NCBI RefSeq assembly: GCF_900199215.1
Contig: NZ_FZQA01000008.1
Location: 92,891 to 156,890, forward strand
Origin: Amphiplicatus metriothermophilus
GTDB taxonomy: Bacteria; Pseudomonadota; Alphaproteobacteria; Caulobacterales; Parvularculaceae
DNA length: 64,000 nt
Reading direction: 5' to 3'
Positions 37,949 through 47,149 of the stretch are shown here, piece by piece. The first letter of the stretch is position 1; every line of letters begins with the position of its first letter. The position numbers were made by a program, and so were the translations under genes. The notes under the pieces were generated by a model. The model was not told where the DNA came from. It did not search any database and saw only the letters and a list, made by a program, of their open reading frames with translations.

Positions 37949-38303
37949 ATCAACGGATTGTTAGGTTAACGTCTCTCGCGGCTGTGGAAATTTCTTTTAT
38001 AAATCAAACTCTTAATCATCGCGCCGATTTGGTTAACAAAGGGTTAAGGCGCGCATTTTTCATTTGCGCGCTCACCCTGCGGGCGCCATATAACCCCTGC
38101 AAGGCGCGATTCCGGACGGGGGTGCGGGCGCGTCTTTTGCATCTCTTGGGCGTTGCTGGCGCGGGCTGAAACGCCGGCGCGGCGGCGAAGCCGGGGGGCG
38201 AGACGAAAACCGGCGCAGAACGCGCCGTTACTCGCGGACCGGAAACGGCCGGATCAGGCGCAGTGTTGCGTCGGGACGGCCGAGCAAGGAACGAGCGTAA
38301 CGG
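37949..38303. other. AT-rich promoter region of the SleB-type hydrolase gene
   Basis: 355 bp without a supportable gene. The first 150 bp are AT-rich with several TTAA tetramers (TAGGTTAACG, CTTAATCATC, GGTTAACAAAGGGTTAAGG), one pair of which forms a perfect CtrA-type box. The rest is GC-rich leader sequence. Confidence 0.55.
38033..38047 (+). promoter_or_regulatory. CtrA-type box TTAA-N7-TTAA
   Basis: TTAACAAAGGGTTAA matches the full CtrA consensus TTAA-N7-TTAA exactly. It lies 257 nt upstream of the SleB-type hydrolase start in an AT-rich promoter-like stretch. Control by the cell-cycle regulator CtrA is inferred from the motif alone. Confidence 0.6.
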
Positions 38304-39140
38304 ATGACCACGCTTGGGCGACAGAACGGACGGACCGGCGCGCCGGGCGCGCGTGACGCGGCCGACGCGCATGACGCGCCCTGGGGCGACGTCAATCTGA
38401 CGGCGCGCAGCCTTCTGGCCGCCGCCGCCCTGTCGGTCTGTGTGGTGCTGGCGGCCCTGAGCGGCGCCGCCACGGCCGAACGCGCGGCGGCCGTGCGCGC
38501 CGCAGATGCGGCGCTCGCCGAGGACGCCGCGCTGTTCGCCGAATACGCCGCCTTTCTGGCCGGCGAAACCGCGCGCGCGCGCGCGCGCCTCGACGCTCCG
38601 CGAGTGAAGCCCGCCAAGCCCGTTCGCGCGATCCTCGCTCATTACGACCCGGCCGCCGATCTGGTCGACTTCGATTTCACCCAGCTCGAAGTCGCGCGCA
38701 TCGACGCCGAGGAGCGGCGCTGTCTCGCCCAGGCGATCTATTACGAGGCGCGCTCCGAATCGCGCATCGGCCAGCTCGCGGTCGCCGACGTGGTTTTGAA
38801 CCGCGTGGCGAGTCCGCTTTACCCGAACAGCATCTGCGAGGTGGTCTATCAGGGTTCCGAGCGGCGCACGGGCTGCCAGTTCACCTTCACCTGCGACGGC
38901 TCGATGAAGGCCCGCCTCAACCAGCGCAAATGGGCCGAAGCCGAAGATCTCGCCGGGGCGATCCTTGCGGGCCTGCGCGTTCCGGTCAGCCGCAACGCGA
39001 CGCATTATCATGCGGACTACGTCTCCCCGCCCTGGGCCGAGCGTCTGACGCCGACCGCCGCAATCGGAACGCACCGGTTCTATCGGTTCCCGACGCGCAC
39101 GACGGTCGCCTCCGCCGCGCCGGTCGAGGGCGCGCGGTAA
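38304..39140 (+). CDS. SleB-family cell-wall hydrolase
   Basis: A 278-residue peptidoglycan hydrolase (Hydrolase_2). One N-terminal transmembrane anchor or uncleaved signal (33-57, TARSLLAAAALSVCVVLAAL) is followed by an Ala-rich helical linker (58-100). The catalytic domain (133-275) has the putative catalytic Glu148 in LAQAIYYEARSES and the conserved AVADVVLNRV, YPNSICEVVYQG, CQFTFTCDG and THYHADYV blocks. In alphaproteobacteria these enzymes act in growth or division rather than spore germination. The perfect CtrA-type box upstream suggests timing by the cell cycle. Confidence 0.92.
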   Translation: MTTLGRQNGRTGAPGARDAADAHDAPWGDVNLTARSLLAAAALSVCVVLAALSGAATAERAAAVRAADAALAEDAALFAEYAAFLAGETARARARLDAPRVKPAKPVRAILAHYDPAADLVDFDFTQLEVARIDAEERRCLAQAIYYEARSESRIGQLAVADVVLNRVASPLYPNSICEVVYQGSERRTGCQFTFTCDGSMKARLNQRKWAEAEDLAGAILAGLRVPVSRNATHYHADYVSPPWAERLTPTAAIGTHRFYRFPTRTTVASAAPVEGAR

Positions 39141-39206
39141 GCGGAATATCCGTATAGGGATTTAATAACGGCGCTGCGCTTCAGGGCGCGGCTTTGACGG
39201 CGCGCG

Positions 39207-40055
39207 TCAGACGAAATCGAGTCCCAGATCGAGCGCAGGCGCGGAATGCGTGATCCAGCCGGACGAGATATAATCGACGCCGGTCTCGGCGACGGCGCGC
39301 GCAGTGTCGGGCGTGACGTTCCCGGATGCTTCAAGCGCGGCGCGGCCCCTGGTCATATGGACGGCGCGCTTCATGTCGTCCACGGACATATTGTCGAGCA
39401 GGATCGCGTCTGCGCCCTCGGCGAGCGCGGTCTCGAGCTGGGAAAGTCTGTCGATCTCGATCTCGATCCTGACCATATGGCCGGCGGCCGCGCGCGCGGC
39501 GCGCAGGGCCTGGGCTACGCCGCCGGCCGCGGCGATGTGATTGTCCTTGATCATCATCGCGTCATAAAGGCCGAAGCGGTGGTTGAGCCCGCCGCCGCAG
39601 CGAACGGCGTATTTTTCCAGCGCGCGCAGGCCCGGCGTCGTCTTCCGCGTGCAGACAATTCGCGCCTTCGTTCCCGTGACCGCCGCGACCAGCGCGGCGG
39701 TCGCGCTTGCGACTCCCGACAGATGGCCGAGAAAGTTCAGCGCGACGCGTTCGGCGGTCAGGATCGCGCGGGCCGCGCCTTCCACGGCGAACACGGTCTC
39801 GCCCGGCGCCGCGCTTGCGCCGTCGCCGCGTTCGACCTTCACGTGAAGGGTCGGGTCGATAAGGCGAAAGACCGCGCGGGCCGTCTCGACGCCGGCGATG
39901 ACGCCGGCCTTGCGTGCGGCGATGACGGCCCGGGCCTGCGCGCGCGCGGGGATGCAGGCGTTCGTCGTAATGTCGCCGGCCTCGCCGAGATCTTCCTTCA
40001 GCGCGCGCGCGACGATCTCCTCGACGATGAAATCGGGAAGGAGCGGGGTCGTCAT
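39207..40055 (-). CDS. nadC: Nicotinate-nucleotide pyrophosphorylase (carboxylating)
   Basis: Third step of de novo NAD synthesis: quinolinate plus PRPP gives nicotinate mononucleotide. 282 residues, normal length. Signatures include a GDITTNACIP start, ALNFLGHLSGVAS, IVCTRKTTPGLRALEKYAV, GGLNHRFGLYDAMMIKDNH and ILLDNMSVDDM. ATG at 40055 overlaps the nadB stop by 4 nt (ATGA), so it is translationally coupled. Confidence 0.97.
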   Translation of the reverse strand: MTTPLLPDFIVEEIVARALKEDLGEAGDITTNACIPARAQARAVIAARKAGVIAGVETARAVFRLIDPTLHVKVERGDGASAAPGETVFAVEGAARAILTAERVALNFLGHLSGVASATAALVAAVTGTKARIVCTRKTTPGLRALEKYAVRCGGGLNHRFGLYDAMMIKDNHIAAAGGVAQALRAARAAAGHMVRIEIEIDRLSQLETALAEGADAILLDNMSVDDMKRAVHMTRGRAALEASGNVTPDTARAVAETGVDYISSGWITHSAPALDLGLDFV

Positions 40056-41599
40056 GGCGTCTCTCCCAGGTCGGCGCCGGAGCCGTCGGCGGCGATTTCC
40101 GTATGGAACGGTTCTTTCTCCGTTTGCGGAAAGTCCTCGCGGAAATGGGCGCCGCGGCTTTCCTCGCGCATTAGCGCGCCCTGGGCGATCAGCTCGGCGG
40201 CGATGAGCGCGTTTTTGAGGCCGCTGGTCGTCTCGGCGGCCTCGTCCAGGCGGCGGATCGTCTCGATCGCGCGGGCGAGGCTCTGCTTCGAGCGGATGAG
40301 CGCGCAACCCTCCGCCATCGCCGCGCGCAAGACTCCCAGCGCTGCGGCGGGGGCGGGTTTGGGCGCGAGCGCGAAACGGTCGGCGGGCGCGGCCGCCCGC
40401 CGGGGGGCGCGCAGGTCTGCTTCGCGCAGGTCGTCTGCGATGCGTCCGCCGAATACGATCGCCTCGAGAAGCGAGTTCGAGGCGAGTCGGTTCGCGCCGT
40501 GAACGCCGGTCGAGGCGACTTCGCCGACCGCCCGCAACCCCTCGACGCCCGTCCGGCCGTCGAGATCGGTCTTCACCCCGCCCATGTGGTAGTGGGCCGC
40601 CGGCGCGACCGGCATCGGCGTCGTGCGCGGATCGATTCCGGCCTTGCGGCAGGCGGCGAAGACGGTCGGGAAAGCCTCCGGGAAGGCCGCGCCGACGGCC
40701 TCGCGCGCGTCGAGAAAGGCGCCGCGGCCGGCCTTGCGTTCGGCCTCGACGGCGCGCGCCACGACGTCGCGCGGAGCGAGGTCGCCGGCGCGGTGATAGT
40801 CGGTCATGAAGGCCCGCCCCTGGCGGTCGACAAGCCGCGCGCCTGCGCCGCGCAGCGCTTCGGTCGCGAGCGGCGCCGGGTCCGCGCCGATATCGAGCGC
40901 GGTAGGGTGGAATTGCACGAACTCCGGGTCGCGAACGACCGCCCCGGCGCGCGCCGCGATGGCGAGGCCATGCCCCTGCGCCTGCACGGGATTGGTGGTC
41001 ACGGCGTAAAGCCCGCCGAGGCCGCCGGTGGCAAGAACGATTTCAGCGGCGGCGATCTCCATGCGCTCGCTGCGCGCGATGTCGACGGCGAGAACGCCGC
41101 CAACACGGCCTTCCTGATCGAGGAGCAGGTCTTCGACGACGATCCGTTCACGGAGCGCAATATGACCAGCGGCTCGCGCAGCCTTGACGAGGGCGCGCAT
41201 GATCGCCGCCCCGGCCTGATCCCCGGTCGCATGCACGATGCGGTCGCGGCAGTGGGCGGCCTCGCGGCCGAGCCGGAAAGACCCGTCCGCAGCGCGGTCG
41301 AAGGGAACGCCGAGCCGCGCGAGGTCCTCCACCGCCGCCGGTCCTCCGTCGACGAGGACGCGCGCGGCCGCCGGGTCGACGAGGCCGGCGCCGGCCTCCA
41401 TCGTGTCGGCGAAATGCAGGTTCGGCGTGTCGTCCGGCCCGACGGCGGCGGCGAGCCCGCCCTGCGCCCAGGCGCTCGAGCCGCCCTCGCCCAGGGGGCG
41501 GGCGGTGAGCACCGTCACGGGGCGGGGGGCGAGCTTGAGGGCCGTGTAAAGCCCTGCGATGCCGGCGCCGATGATGAGGATGTCGGACGGCTTCGCCAA
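40052..41599 (-). CDS. nadB: L-aspartate oxidase
   Basis: FAD enzyme that oxidises L-aspartate to iminoaspartate for quinolinate synthesis; 515 residues. N-terminal Rossmann motif ILIIGAGIAGLYTAL, then SSAWAQGGLAAAVGPDD, IVLATGGLGGLY, FVQFHPTAL and YHMGGVKTDLDGRT, followed by GVHGANRLASNSLLEAIVFG. The helical C-terminal domain is complete. It lies between nadA (165-nt gap) and nadC (overlapping). Confidence 0.97.
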   Translation of the reverse strand: MAKPSDILIIGAGIAGLYTALKLAPRPVTVLTARPLGEGGSSAWAQGGLAAAVGPDDTPNLHFADTMEAGAGLVDPAAARVLVDGGPAAVEDLARLGVPFDRAADGSFRLGREAAHCRDRIVHATGDQAGAAIMRALVKAARAAGHIALRERIVVEDLLLDQEGRVGGVLAVDIARSERMEIAAAEIVLATGGLGGLYAVTTNPVQAQGHGLAIAARAGAVVRDPEFVQFHPTALDIGADPAPLATEALRGAGARLVDRQGRAFMTDYHRAGDLAPRDVVARAVEAERKAGRGAFLDAREAVGAAFPEAFPTVFAACRKAGIDPRTTPMPVAPAAHYHMGGVKTDLDGRTGVEGLRAVGEVASTGVHGANRLASNSLLEAIVFGGRIADDLREADLRAPRRAAAPADRFALAPKPAPAAALGVLRAAMAEGCALIRSKQSLARAIETIRRLDEAAETTSGLKNALIAAELIAQGALMREESRGAHFREDFPQTEKEPFHTEIAADGSGADLGETP

Positions 41600-41643
41600 A
41601 CCTAGCTCCGCTCAGTTCTTCGAGGGCGGGACGTCGGCGGCCG

Positions 41644-41664
41644 GCAATCGGGAATCGGCGATCG
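41644..41664 (+). repeat. Three tandem GnnATCG heptads between nadA and nadB
   Basis: GCAATCG, GGAATCG and GCGATCG stand in direct tandem, which on the other strand is CGATnnC three times. The same heptad family forms the inverted element at 7896-7957. It lies in the 165-bp spacer between nadA and nadB; no second arm is evident here. Confidence 0.55.
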
Positions 41665-41764
41665 GACATAGACCGAGAGCGGATGCGGCTGCGTCATCGT
41701 CAGGCTCCCTGGCGTCCGGTCGCCGTTTGCAGATTATGGAAAGTTATCCGCGCTCAAATCAACC

Positions 41765-42865
41765 CTAAACCCGCGCCTCGATCGCCGACACCTCCGGCGC
41801 ATGCTGATGGCGGTACATGGAGCGGCGCTTAAGCGGCAGGGCGATCATGCGCTCGATGGCGCGGCGCGCGCGCGCGGCGACCTCTGGGTCGACCGTCACC
41901 TCGTGGGTCATGGTCTCGAGCGAGCGCAGGATGCCCTGAAGCGTGATGCGCTTCATATGCGGGCAAAGATTGCAGGGCCGCACGAACGTCACGTCCGGGT
42001 TTTCCAGGGCCACATTGTCCGACATCGAACATTCGGTGATGAGCACCACGTTTTTCGGCTGGTTCTCTTTCACATAGTCGCTCATGCCGCTCGTAGAGCC
42101 GGCGAAGTCGGCCTCGGCGAGCACGTCCGGCGGGCATTCCGGGTGAGCGAGCACCACGACGCCCGGATGCGCCTCGCGAATCTCGCGGATGTCCTCGGCG
42201 GTGAAACGCTCATGCACCTCGCAGGCGCCGGCCCAAGTAATGACCCGGATGTCGGTCATCGCCGCGACGTTCCTGGCCAGATACTGGTCCGGCAGGAAGA
42301 TGACGGCGTCGGAACCGCGCTCGGCGCAAATATGCTCGACGACCTCGACGGCGTTGGAGGAGGTGCAGCAGATGTCGGATTCGGCCTTCACCGCGGCGGA
42401 GGTGTTCACATAGGTCACGACCGGGACGCCCGGGTATTTCTGCTTGAGCAGACGCACGTCCGCAGCGGTGATCGATGCGGCGAGCGAACAGCCTGCCCGC
42501 AGGTCGGGGATCAGCACCGTCTTGTCCGGGCAGAGAATCTTCGAAGTCTCGGCCATGAAGTGGACGCCGGCCTGAACGATGACCTTGGCGTCGGTCTTCG
42601 CGGCCTCCTTCGCGAGCTGCAGGGAGTCTCCGGCGAAGTCGCCCACGCAGCGAAAGATCTCCGGCGTCATGTAATTGTGAGCGAGAATGACGGCGCCGCG
42701 CTTTTTCTTCAGTTCGTTGATGGCGGCGATATAGGGCGCGTGGAGCTTCCACTCCGCCTCGGGGATGGCTCCGGCCACGCGCGGGTAAAGATGGTCCGTC
42801 GCCTCCTTGACCGCCTGGGTGTAGGGAAGGGCCGGCGCTGCGGGTTCTTGGCCGAAAGCGGGCAT
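41765..42865 (-). CDS. nadA: Quinolinate synthase
   Basis: [4Fe-4S] enzyme condensing iminoaspartate with dihydroxyacetone phosphate to quinolinate; 366 residues. Signatures: [89 protein letters not shown] and [17 protein letters not shown] with cluster cysteines. AAGGAGG 6 nt before the ATG at 42865 decides the start; the upstream frame to 42898 overlaps the operator-like palindrome. First gene of the nadABC block. Confidence 0.97.
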   Translation of the reverse strand: MPAFGQEPAAPALPYTQAVKEATDHLYPRVAGAIPEAEWKLHAPYIAAINELKKKRGAVILAHNYMTPEIFRCVGDFAGDSLQLAKEAAKTDAKVIVQAGVHFMAETSKILCPDKTVLIPDLRAGCSLAASITAADVRLLKQKYPGVPVVTYVNTSAAVKAESDICCTSSNAVEVVEHICAERGSDAVIFLPDQYLARNVAAMTDIRVITWAGACEVHERFTAEDIREIREAHPGVVVLAHPECPPDVLAEADFAGSTSGMSDYVKENQPKNVVLITECSMSDNVALENPDVTFVRPCNLCPHMKRITLQGILRSLETMTHEVTVDPEVAARARRAIERMIALPLKRRSMYRHQHAPEVSAIEARV

Positions 42866-42881
42866 AAGCGCCTCCTTAATA

Positions 42882-42898
42882 ATACTCCGGCGGAGCAT
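42882..42898. promoter_or_regulatory. Operator-like palindrome ahead of nadA
   Basis: ATACTCCGGCGGAGCAT is an imperfect palindrome with perfect CTCCG/CGGAG arms around one base. It lies 17-33 nt upstream of the nadA ATG, in an otherwise AT-rich stretch. With a NadQ-like regulator gene just upstream, it is the natural candidate for its operator. Not verified against a known NadQ motif. Confidence 0.45.
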
Positions 42899-43010
42899 AT
42901 ATGGGGCCTAAAAAATGGCCCTCAAGGGCAACGGCCGGCAGCTTATCGCCGCAAAGAGGTCCGTCAATAAAAATTCACGAAGCGCGGCGGCCCGCCGCGT
43001 CGCAGGGCGC

Positions 43011-44021
43011 TCAAGTCCGTCCCAGCGAAAAAGCGGGCGCAAGGCGCAGACGCGGGATGGTCAGTCCCTTCCCGGCCCGGTCTTTCAGGGCGAGGCGGTT
43101 GGCGCGGAACAGCGCGGCAGGTCGGCCTCCGGTTTGCTGGGCGGTGCGCCGCGTGCGTATGACGAGCCCCGACTGCTCCGCCGAGCGGCGGAAGTTCTGC
43201 TTGTGCAGCTCGAAGCCGACGATGGCCTCGACGATGCGCTGGAGGGTGAGCAGCGTGAACTCGGGCGGGGTGAGCTCGAAAATGATCGGACGGTATTTCA
43301 GCTTGCCGCGCAGGCGGCCGATGGCGGTCGCCAGAATCCGACGGTGGTCGGAGGCCATGTCCGCCCCGGTTCCGGCAAGCGCGCGCGCTGGCTGCAGATT
43401 GCGGTCGCGCGCGGCTTCGGCGACGAGGCCGGCTTCGTACATGAGCTCATAACGGTCGAGGGCGCGCTCCTCCTCCCAGCCGGCGCCGTCGAGGCCGAAG
43501 GCGAGACGGATGCGATCGCGCCGGGCCGCGGCCGCATCGCGCGCGCGCGCGCCGCCGGCCCAACGCGCCAGCGCAGGCAAAATCGCATCGCCGAGACAGG
43601 GAGGCTCGCCGTCGCGCCAGTCCTCCCAGGGAAAGAACTCGTACCAGTCCCGCCAGGCCGCGTCGGCGGCGTCGACCGCTGCTGGCTCCGGGGCGAGCGC
43701 CAGATAGCCGACCGAGACGATCCGATCGCCCGCCGCGCCGCCGGCCAGCGCCGCCAGCGGCGCGTCGCGTCCCTTGTCGCCGAAGGTGTAAAGTTGCTCG
43801 ACATAGCCGAGGCTTACCTTGGTCTGCTTCTCCACCCATTCGCGCAGGCCGATCTCAAACGTGCGGTGACGCTCCGGATCGAAGGGGCCGTATGGCAGCC
43901 GCCAAAGGCCGTTTTCGCTGCGAACGCATAAAACCTTCGGCCGCTCGCGTTCGACGACAGCGAGCACCGCATTGAGGCCGATCGCGACCCGCGCCGGATG
44001 AAGCTCGGAAAGCGCGTTCAT
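43011..44021 (-). CDS. NadQ-like Nudix/winged-helix regulator of NAD synthesis
   Basis: A 336-residue cytoplasmic protein. The N-terminal half resembles a Nudix fold (LPYGPFDPERHRTFEIGLRE, then YTFGDKGRDA, SVGYLAL) without an obvious intact Nudix box. The C-terminal part is winged-helix-like: FELTPPEFTLLTLQRIVEA, FELHKQNFRRSAEQSGLV and GGRPAALFR resemble NrtR/NadQ DNA-binding domains. Together with its place directly upstream of nadABC on the same strand, this supports the NadQ (COG4111-type) repressor of de novo NAD synthesis. ATG at 44021 fits the family; an open frame extends 33 codons further without support. Confidence 0.78.
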   Translation of the reverse strand: MNALSELHPARVAIGLNAVLAVVERERPKVLCVRSENGLWRLPYGPFDPERHRTFEIGLREWVEKQTKVSLGYVEQLYTFGDKGRDAPLAALAGGAAGDRIVSVGYLALAPEPAAVDAADAAWRDWYEFFPWEDWRDGEPPCLGDAILPALARWAGGARARDAAAARRDRIRLAFGLDGAGWEEERALDRYELMYEAGLVAEAARDRNLQPARALAGTGADMASDHRRILATAIGRLRGKLKYRPIIFELTPPEFTLLTLQRIVEAIVGFELHKQNFRRSAEQSGLVIRTRRTAQQTGGRPAALFRANRLALKDRAGKGLTIPRLRLAPAFSLGRT

Positions 44022-44156
44022 TCTCACCGCATAGGCCAGAAGCGAGAGGCGAGGGAAGGGAAAGAAAAATGCGAACGGGCGACTGAAAGCAAGTAGCCGG
44101 CGCCGCCAGGCCGCCGGCAAGGCGGTTATCGGCCGATTTCGCTTTCTCGACGCTGT

Positions 44157-44660
44157 TCAGGCCAGCCGCAGCGTCACCATCGGCGCGCGAATGGTCGGGA
44201 TCGGCGGCGGCAGATCCTCGATCGCTTCGATCATCCGCCCGTCGCGGCCCATCAACTCGTCGGCGTAGGCGACCAGCAGCGGGCAGGGATCGGCGAAGGG
44301 GGCCGCCGCGCGCAGGCGCGAGGCGAGGGCGGCCTCCGCCGCATTGGGCTCGCGCAGGCACATCACCACGAAAGCGGCGGCCGTCGAGCGGGAGACGCCC
44401 CGGCTGCAATGAACGAGAATGTCGCCGCGCCCGTCCCATTTCCGGACGAAGCGTACGATGTCATTCGCCCGTCGGCGCGCGGCGGCGTTGATCGATTCGC
44501 CGCAGGACTCCCGGTCGACGTAAAGCTGAAGATGCCTCTCCGCCGGCAGGGCGTCGAAACAGGGCACGGCGTCGTCGTCGGAGAGGAGAGAAATGACGCA
44601 TGCCGGCTTGTATGCGGCATAGGCGCGGCAGGCTTCCGACAGGGAAGACACGATCAACAT
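44157..44660 (-). CDS. Tyrosine/dual-specificity phosphatase-like protein
   Basis: A 167-residue cytoplasmic protein with the cysteine-phosphatase P-loop HCSRGVSRS (nucleophile Cys85, Arg91) preceded by WDGRGDILV. A general-acid aspartate is expected upstream; Asp49 in YVDRES is a candidate. The family acts on phosphotyrosine, nucleotides or phosphoinositides, and the substrate cannot be deduced. It precedes the HD-domain phosphohydrolase gene by about 70 nt in genome order on the same strand, though a common transcript is uncertain. Confidence 0.85.
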   Translation of the reverse strand: MLIVSSLSEACRAYAAYKPACVISLLSDDDAVPCFDALPAERHLQLYVDRESCGESINAAARRRANDIVRFVRKWDGRGDILVHCSRGVSRSTAAAFVVMCLREPNAAEAALASRLRAAAPFADPCPLLVAYADELMGRDGRMIEAIEDLPPPIPTIRAPMVTLRLA

Positions 44661-44729
44661 GCGCTTCTTTTAGCGCTCACGCGGGGCGGGCATAAAGCCG
44701 GGCCGCATCACAGCCCGTTGAAAGGGCGA

Positions 44730-45371
44730 TCACATTTGCGCCGGCGCGTCGAGCGCGGCGCTCAATTCATGAAAGCGCCGGAGATAGGCGGCCTGCGCGT
44801 CCGCCGTCGACATGATTTCGAGCGCAAGCGGCGCGACGCCCCGCGGCGCGCCGAAGAACCGGCGCGCTTCGACGGTGTCGAAGCCGGCCAGCTGCGTCGC
44901 CTCGAAAAAAGCGCTCGTCTTGTCGGCGCGCTTGATCGTGCGTTCGACCGTTTCAGGCAGGACGGCGGGCAGGCCGAAGCGCAGATGGATCGCCTCCTGG
45001 AGGCGCCGCTCAATTCGCTTGTAATGATCGCCGAGGGCGGATTTGAACGGGCTGATCATGTCGCCGATGACGAACTCCGGCGCGTCATGCAGGAGCGCGG
45101 CGAGCCGCCAGCGCGCCGGCCAGCCTGGCTTTATCTGCACGCAGAACGCCTCCACCAGAAGGGAGTGCTGGGCGACCGTGAAGGGCAGCGGGCCGGCGGT
45201 CTGGCCGTTCCAGCGCGCCACGCGCGCCAGGCCGTGCGCGATGTCCTCGATCTCCACGTCGACCGGCGAGGGATCGAGCAGATCGAGCCGGCGGCCCGAC
45301 AACATACGCTGCCAGGCGCGCGGCGGCGCGTCGGCTCTGGCGGGACGGGCGGATAGGCGGGATCGTGTCAA
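44730..45371 (-). CDS. HD-domain phosphohydrolase, YfbR-like
   Basis: A 213-residue metal-dependent phosphohydrolase. Conserved start PPRAWQRMLSGRRLDLLDPS, then VARWNGQT and the metal ligands in PFTVAQHSLLV and AALLHDAPEFVIGDM (His...HD), and a later Asp in IKRADKTSAF. YfbR-type enzymes hydrolyse deoxynucleoside 5'-monophosphates. No ATG precedes the conserved start, so I chose a TTG at 45371; the next ATG (45305) would cut into the conserved block. Cytoplasmic. Confidence 0.8.
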   Translation of the reverse strand: MTRSRLSARPARADAPPRAWQRMLSGRRLDLLDPSPVDVEIEDIAHGLARVARWNGQTAGPLPFTVAQHSLLVEAFCVQIKPGWPARWRLAALLHDAPEFVIGDMISPFKSALGDHYKRIERRLQEAIHLRFGLPAVLPETVERTIKRADKTSAFFEATQLAGFDTVEARRFFGAPRGVAPLALEIMSTADAQAAYLRRFHELSAALDAPAQM

Positions 45372-45595
45372 GGTGCGTTCCGTTCCGAAAGCGCTCCGCC
45401 TAGCAAAGCCCGGCGGGGGCGCGCAAGCGACGCGGTCGTCGAGCGCCGTTCGCGACGGAGCGCGGCTGGCGCGCGCCGAGCCGTCTTGCCCTGCGTCGCG
45501 CGGCGACGCATCCTCGCAGAAAGTGACGCGCGTATTGCAGAAAACCCGCGCGCCGAGAAAGATCCGGTCGCGCCGCCCGAAGAAGGGGAAGAGCG

Positions 45596-45976
45596 ATGAC
45601 GATATCCGATATGACGCAAGAAAGCGAAACGCGCCGGAGCGGCGGGGGCATGACGTGGCTGTGGCTGCCGCTGATCCTGATTTTATTTGTAGGCGGCGCG
45701 TTTTCGATCGCCGTTTACATGCATGAGCCGTCCTTGAGCGCGGGGGAGGCGTTTGCGGTCGGATTCGGCGGGCTGGCCGCGCTGATCGCAGGCCTGTTCG
45801 CATCCGCCGTCGGCGTGATCGTCGGGCTTTTCGGCGCGTTGATTGGCCTTGTGGCCGCGGGCGGCGCAATCGCTATGACTCTCTTCATTATCGCATCGCC
45901 GATTCTGGCGATCGTGCTTCTGTTCCTGCTGCTGCGTCGGCGCAAGAACGAGTGTCCTGACCCGAGCGTTCACTGA
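45596..45976 (+). CDS. Small hydrophobic membrane protein
   Basis: A 126-residue protein with an N-terminal cytoplasmic segment of about 18 residues. Three to four helices follow (WLWLPLILILFVGGAFSIAV, GLAALIAGLFASAVGVIVG, AIAMTLFIIASPILAIVLLF), and a basic end (LRRRKNE). AAGAAGGGGAAGAG before the ATG is a good ribosome binding site. No family recognised. It converges on the decayed DUF5916 gene. Confidence 0.65.
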   Translation: MTISDMTQESETRRSGGGMTWLWLPLILILFVGGAFSIAVYMHEPSLSAGEAFAVGFGGLAALIAGLFASAVGVIVGLFGALIGLVAAGGAIAMTLFIIASPILAIVLLFLLLRRRKNECPDPSVH

Positions 45977-45992
45977 CGGCCGCTGTCGATCA

Positions 45993-47149
45993 TCAGAATC
46001 GCAGCCGATGACCGAAGCGGAGCGCGAGGCTCGAGACTTCGGAGCGAAACGCGCCGGGGAACTTGTCGCGTTCGAGAATCGCCGAGTGTCTGAAAGAAAG
46101 ATCTCCCGTTCCGGCGCAGGCTCCCAGCGCAAGCGGCTGAACAGCGTGAACTCTTCGGATATGTTGTCGTACTGAACGTCAGTCTTCAGCGAGAACGTCG
46201 GAGAGAAAGCGAGCGTCGTTGCGATCGTCGCGACATGGATGACCGCTTCGCCAGCCGGCAGAGAGAATTTCGAATATTCATATTCGGCGGCGAGGCGGAC
46301 ATGCCGGCTCGGCTTGGCGCTTTATGCGGCCTCGATCGCCAGGATGTCGCCGTCGTAAATCTCGCCCCAGCGCTTCGACGCCCGCCGCATAGGCCCGCGC
46401 TTCGGTCAGATCCAGCTCATATTGGGTGAAGCGATATTCGTCGCCTCGCCGGCGAGGTCGTCATGGGTGAGGACGACGCCGATTCGCGTGCGGTCGATAT
46501 TCGCCCAGCGTATTTCTTCGTTCGCGCGGCGAATGGTCCGCACGATCTGGAAGTTCCAGGCGTCGAGCGAAGCGTCGAAGGAGTTGGATTGAAACGGAAT
46601 CCTGAACTCTGCGACCCAACCGTCTTCGGCCACGCGCGCTGCCGCATTCCATACCGTGTCCAATTCGTCTCTGAAGACGTTGTCGTTTTCTATGAGCGCG
46701 TCGCTGCGCGCGCCGTTCGGATTGGTGGCGAAGAAATAGCCGTCGCGGAACGTGCCGAAGGAATCGATGATGATCCGAATCGCGTCGTCGTCCTGAATAG
46801 GCGGGTCGCGTTCGAGCAGATTGCGGCGAATCCGTCGAGGTTCGTCGTCATAGACGTAAACGCCCACATAAAGATTGCGCGCATCGTACATCACATAGGC
46901 GCGGGCGGGCTGGCTTGGCGGCGCGCCCTCCGTCGGCTCGATCTGATAGAAATCTTCGATCGGGGCGGCCGTCGCCCAAGCCGGATCGCGCAGGCTCCCG
47001 TCGATCACTGGCGCTTCGTCTTCGCCGATGCGGGCGGCCTCAACCTGCGGCGTATAATCAGCGAATGAGCGGGCAAGTTGCGCCTGCGCCGCCGACGCGA
47101 CGAGCGCGCCGAAAAACGCAGCCATGATAACGTGCCGAAACGCCGTCAT
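45993..47149 (-). pseudogene. Decayed DUF5916 (CBM9-like plus beta-barrel) gene
   Basis: The first 240 codons (46406-47149) encode a signal peptide and a CBM9-like domain (PVIDGSLRDPAWATA, AYVMYDARNLYVGVYVYDD, WVAEFRIPFQ) as in DUF5916 proteins, which are normally 700-800 residues. The frame then stops. Downstream, remains of the C-terminal barrel are still readable in shifted frames: GEIYDGDILAIEAA, then after a stop RLAAEYEYSKFSLPAGEA and DVQYDNISEEF, then after another shift RHSAILERDKFPGAF and SLALRFGHRLRF ending at 45993. So it has a large internal deletion and at least two frame breaks. The intact family is an outer-membrane protein of unclear function. Confidence 0.82.

Noticed and set aside
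39246..40502. Plus-strand frame antisense to nadC and nadB
   Set aside because: Shadow of two well-supported enzymes on the other strand.
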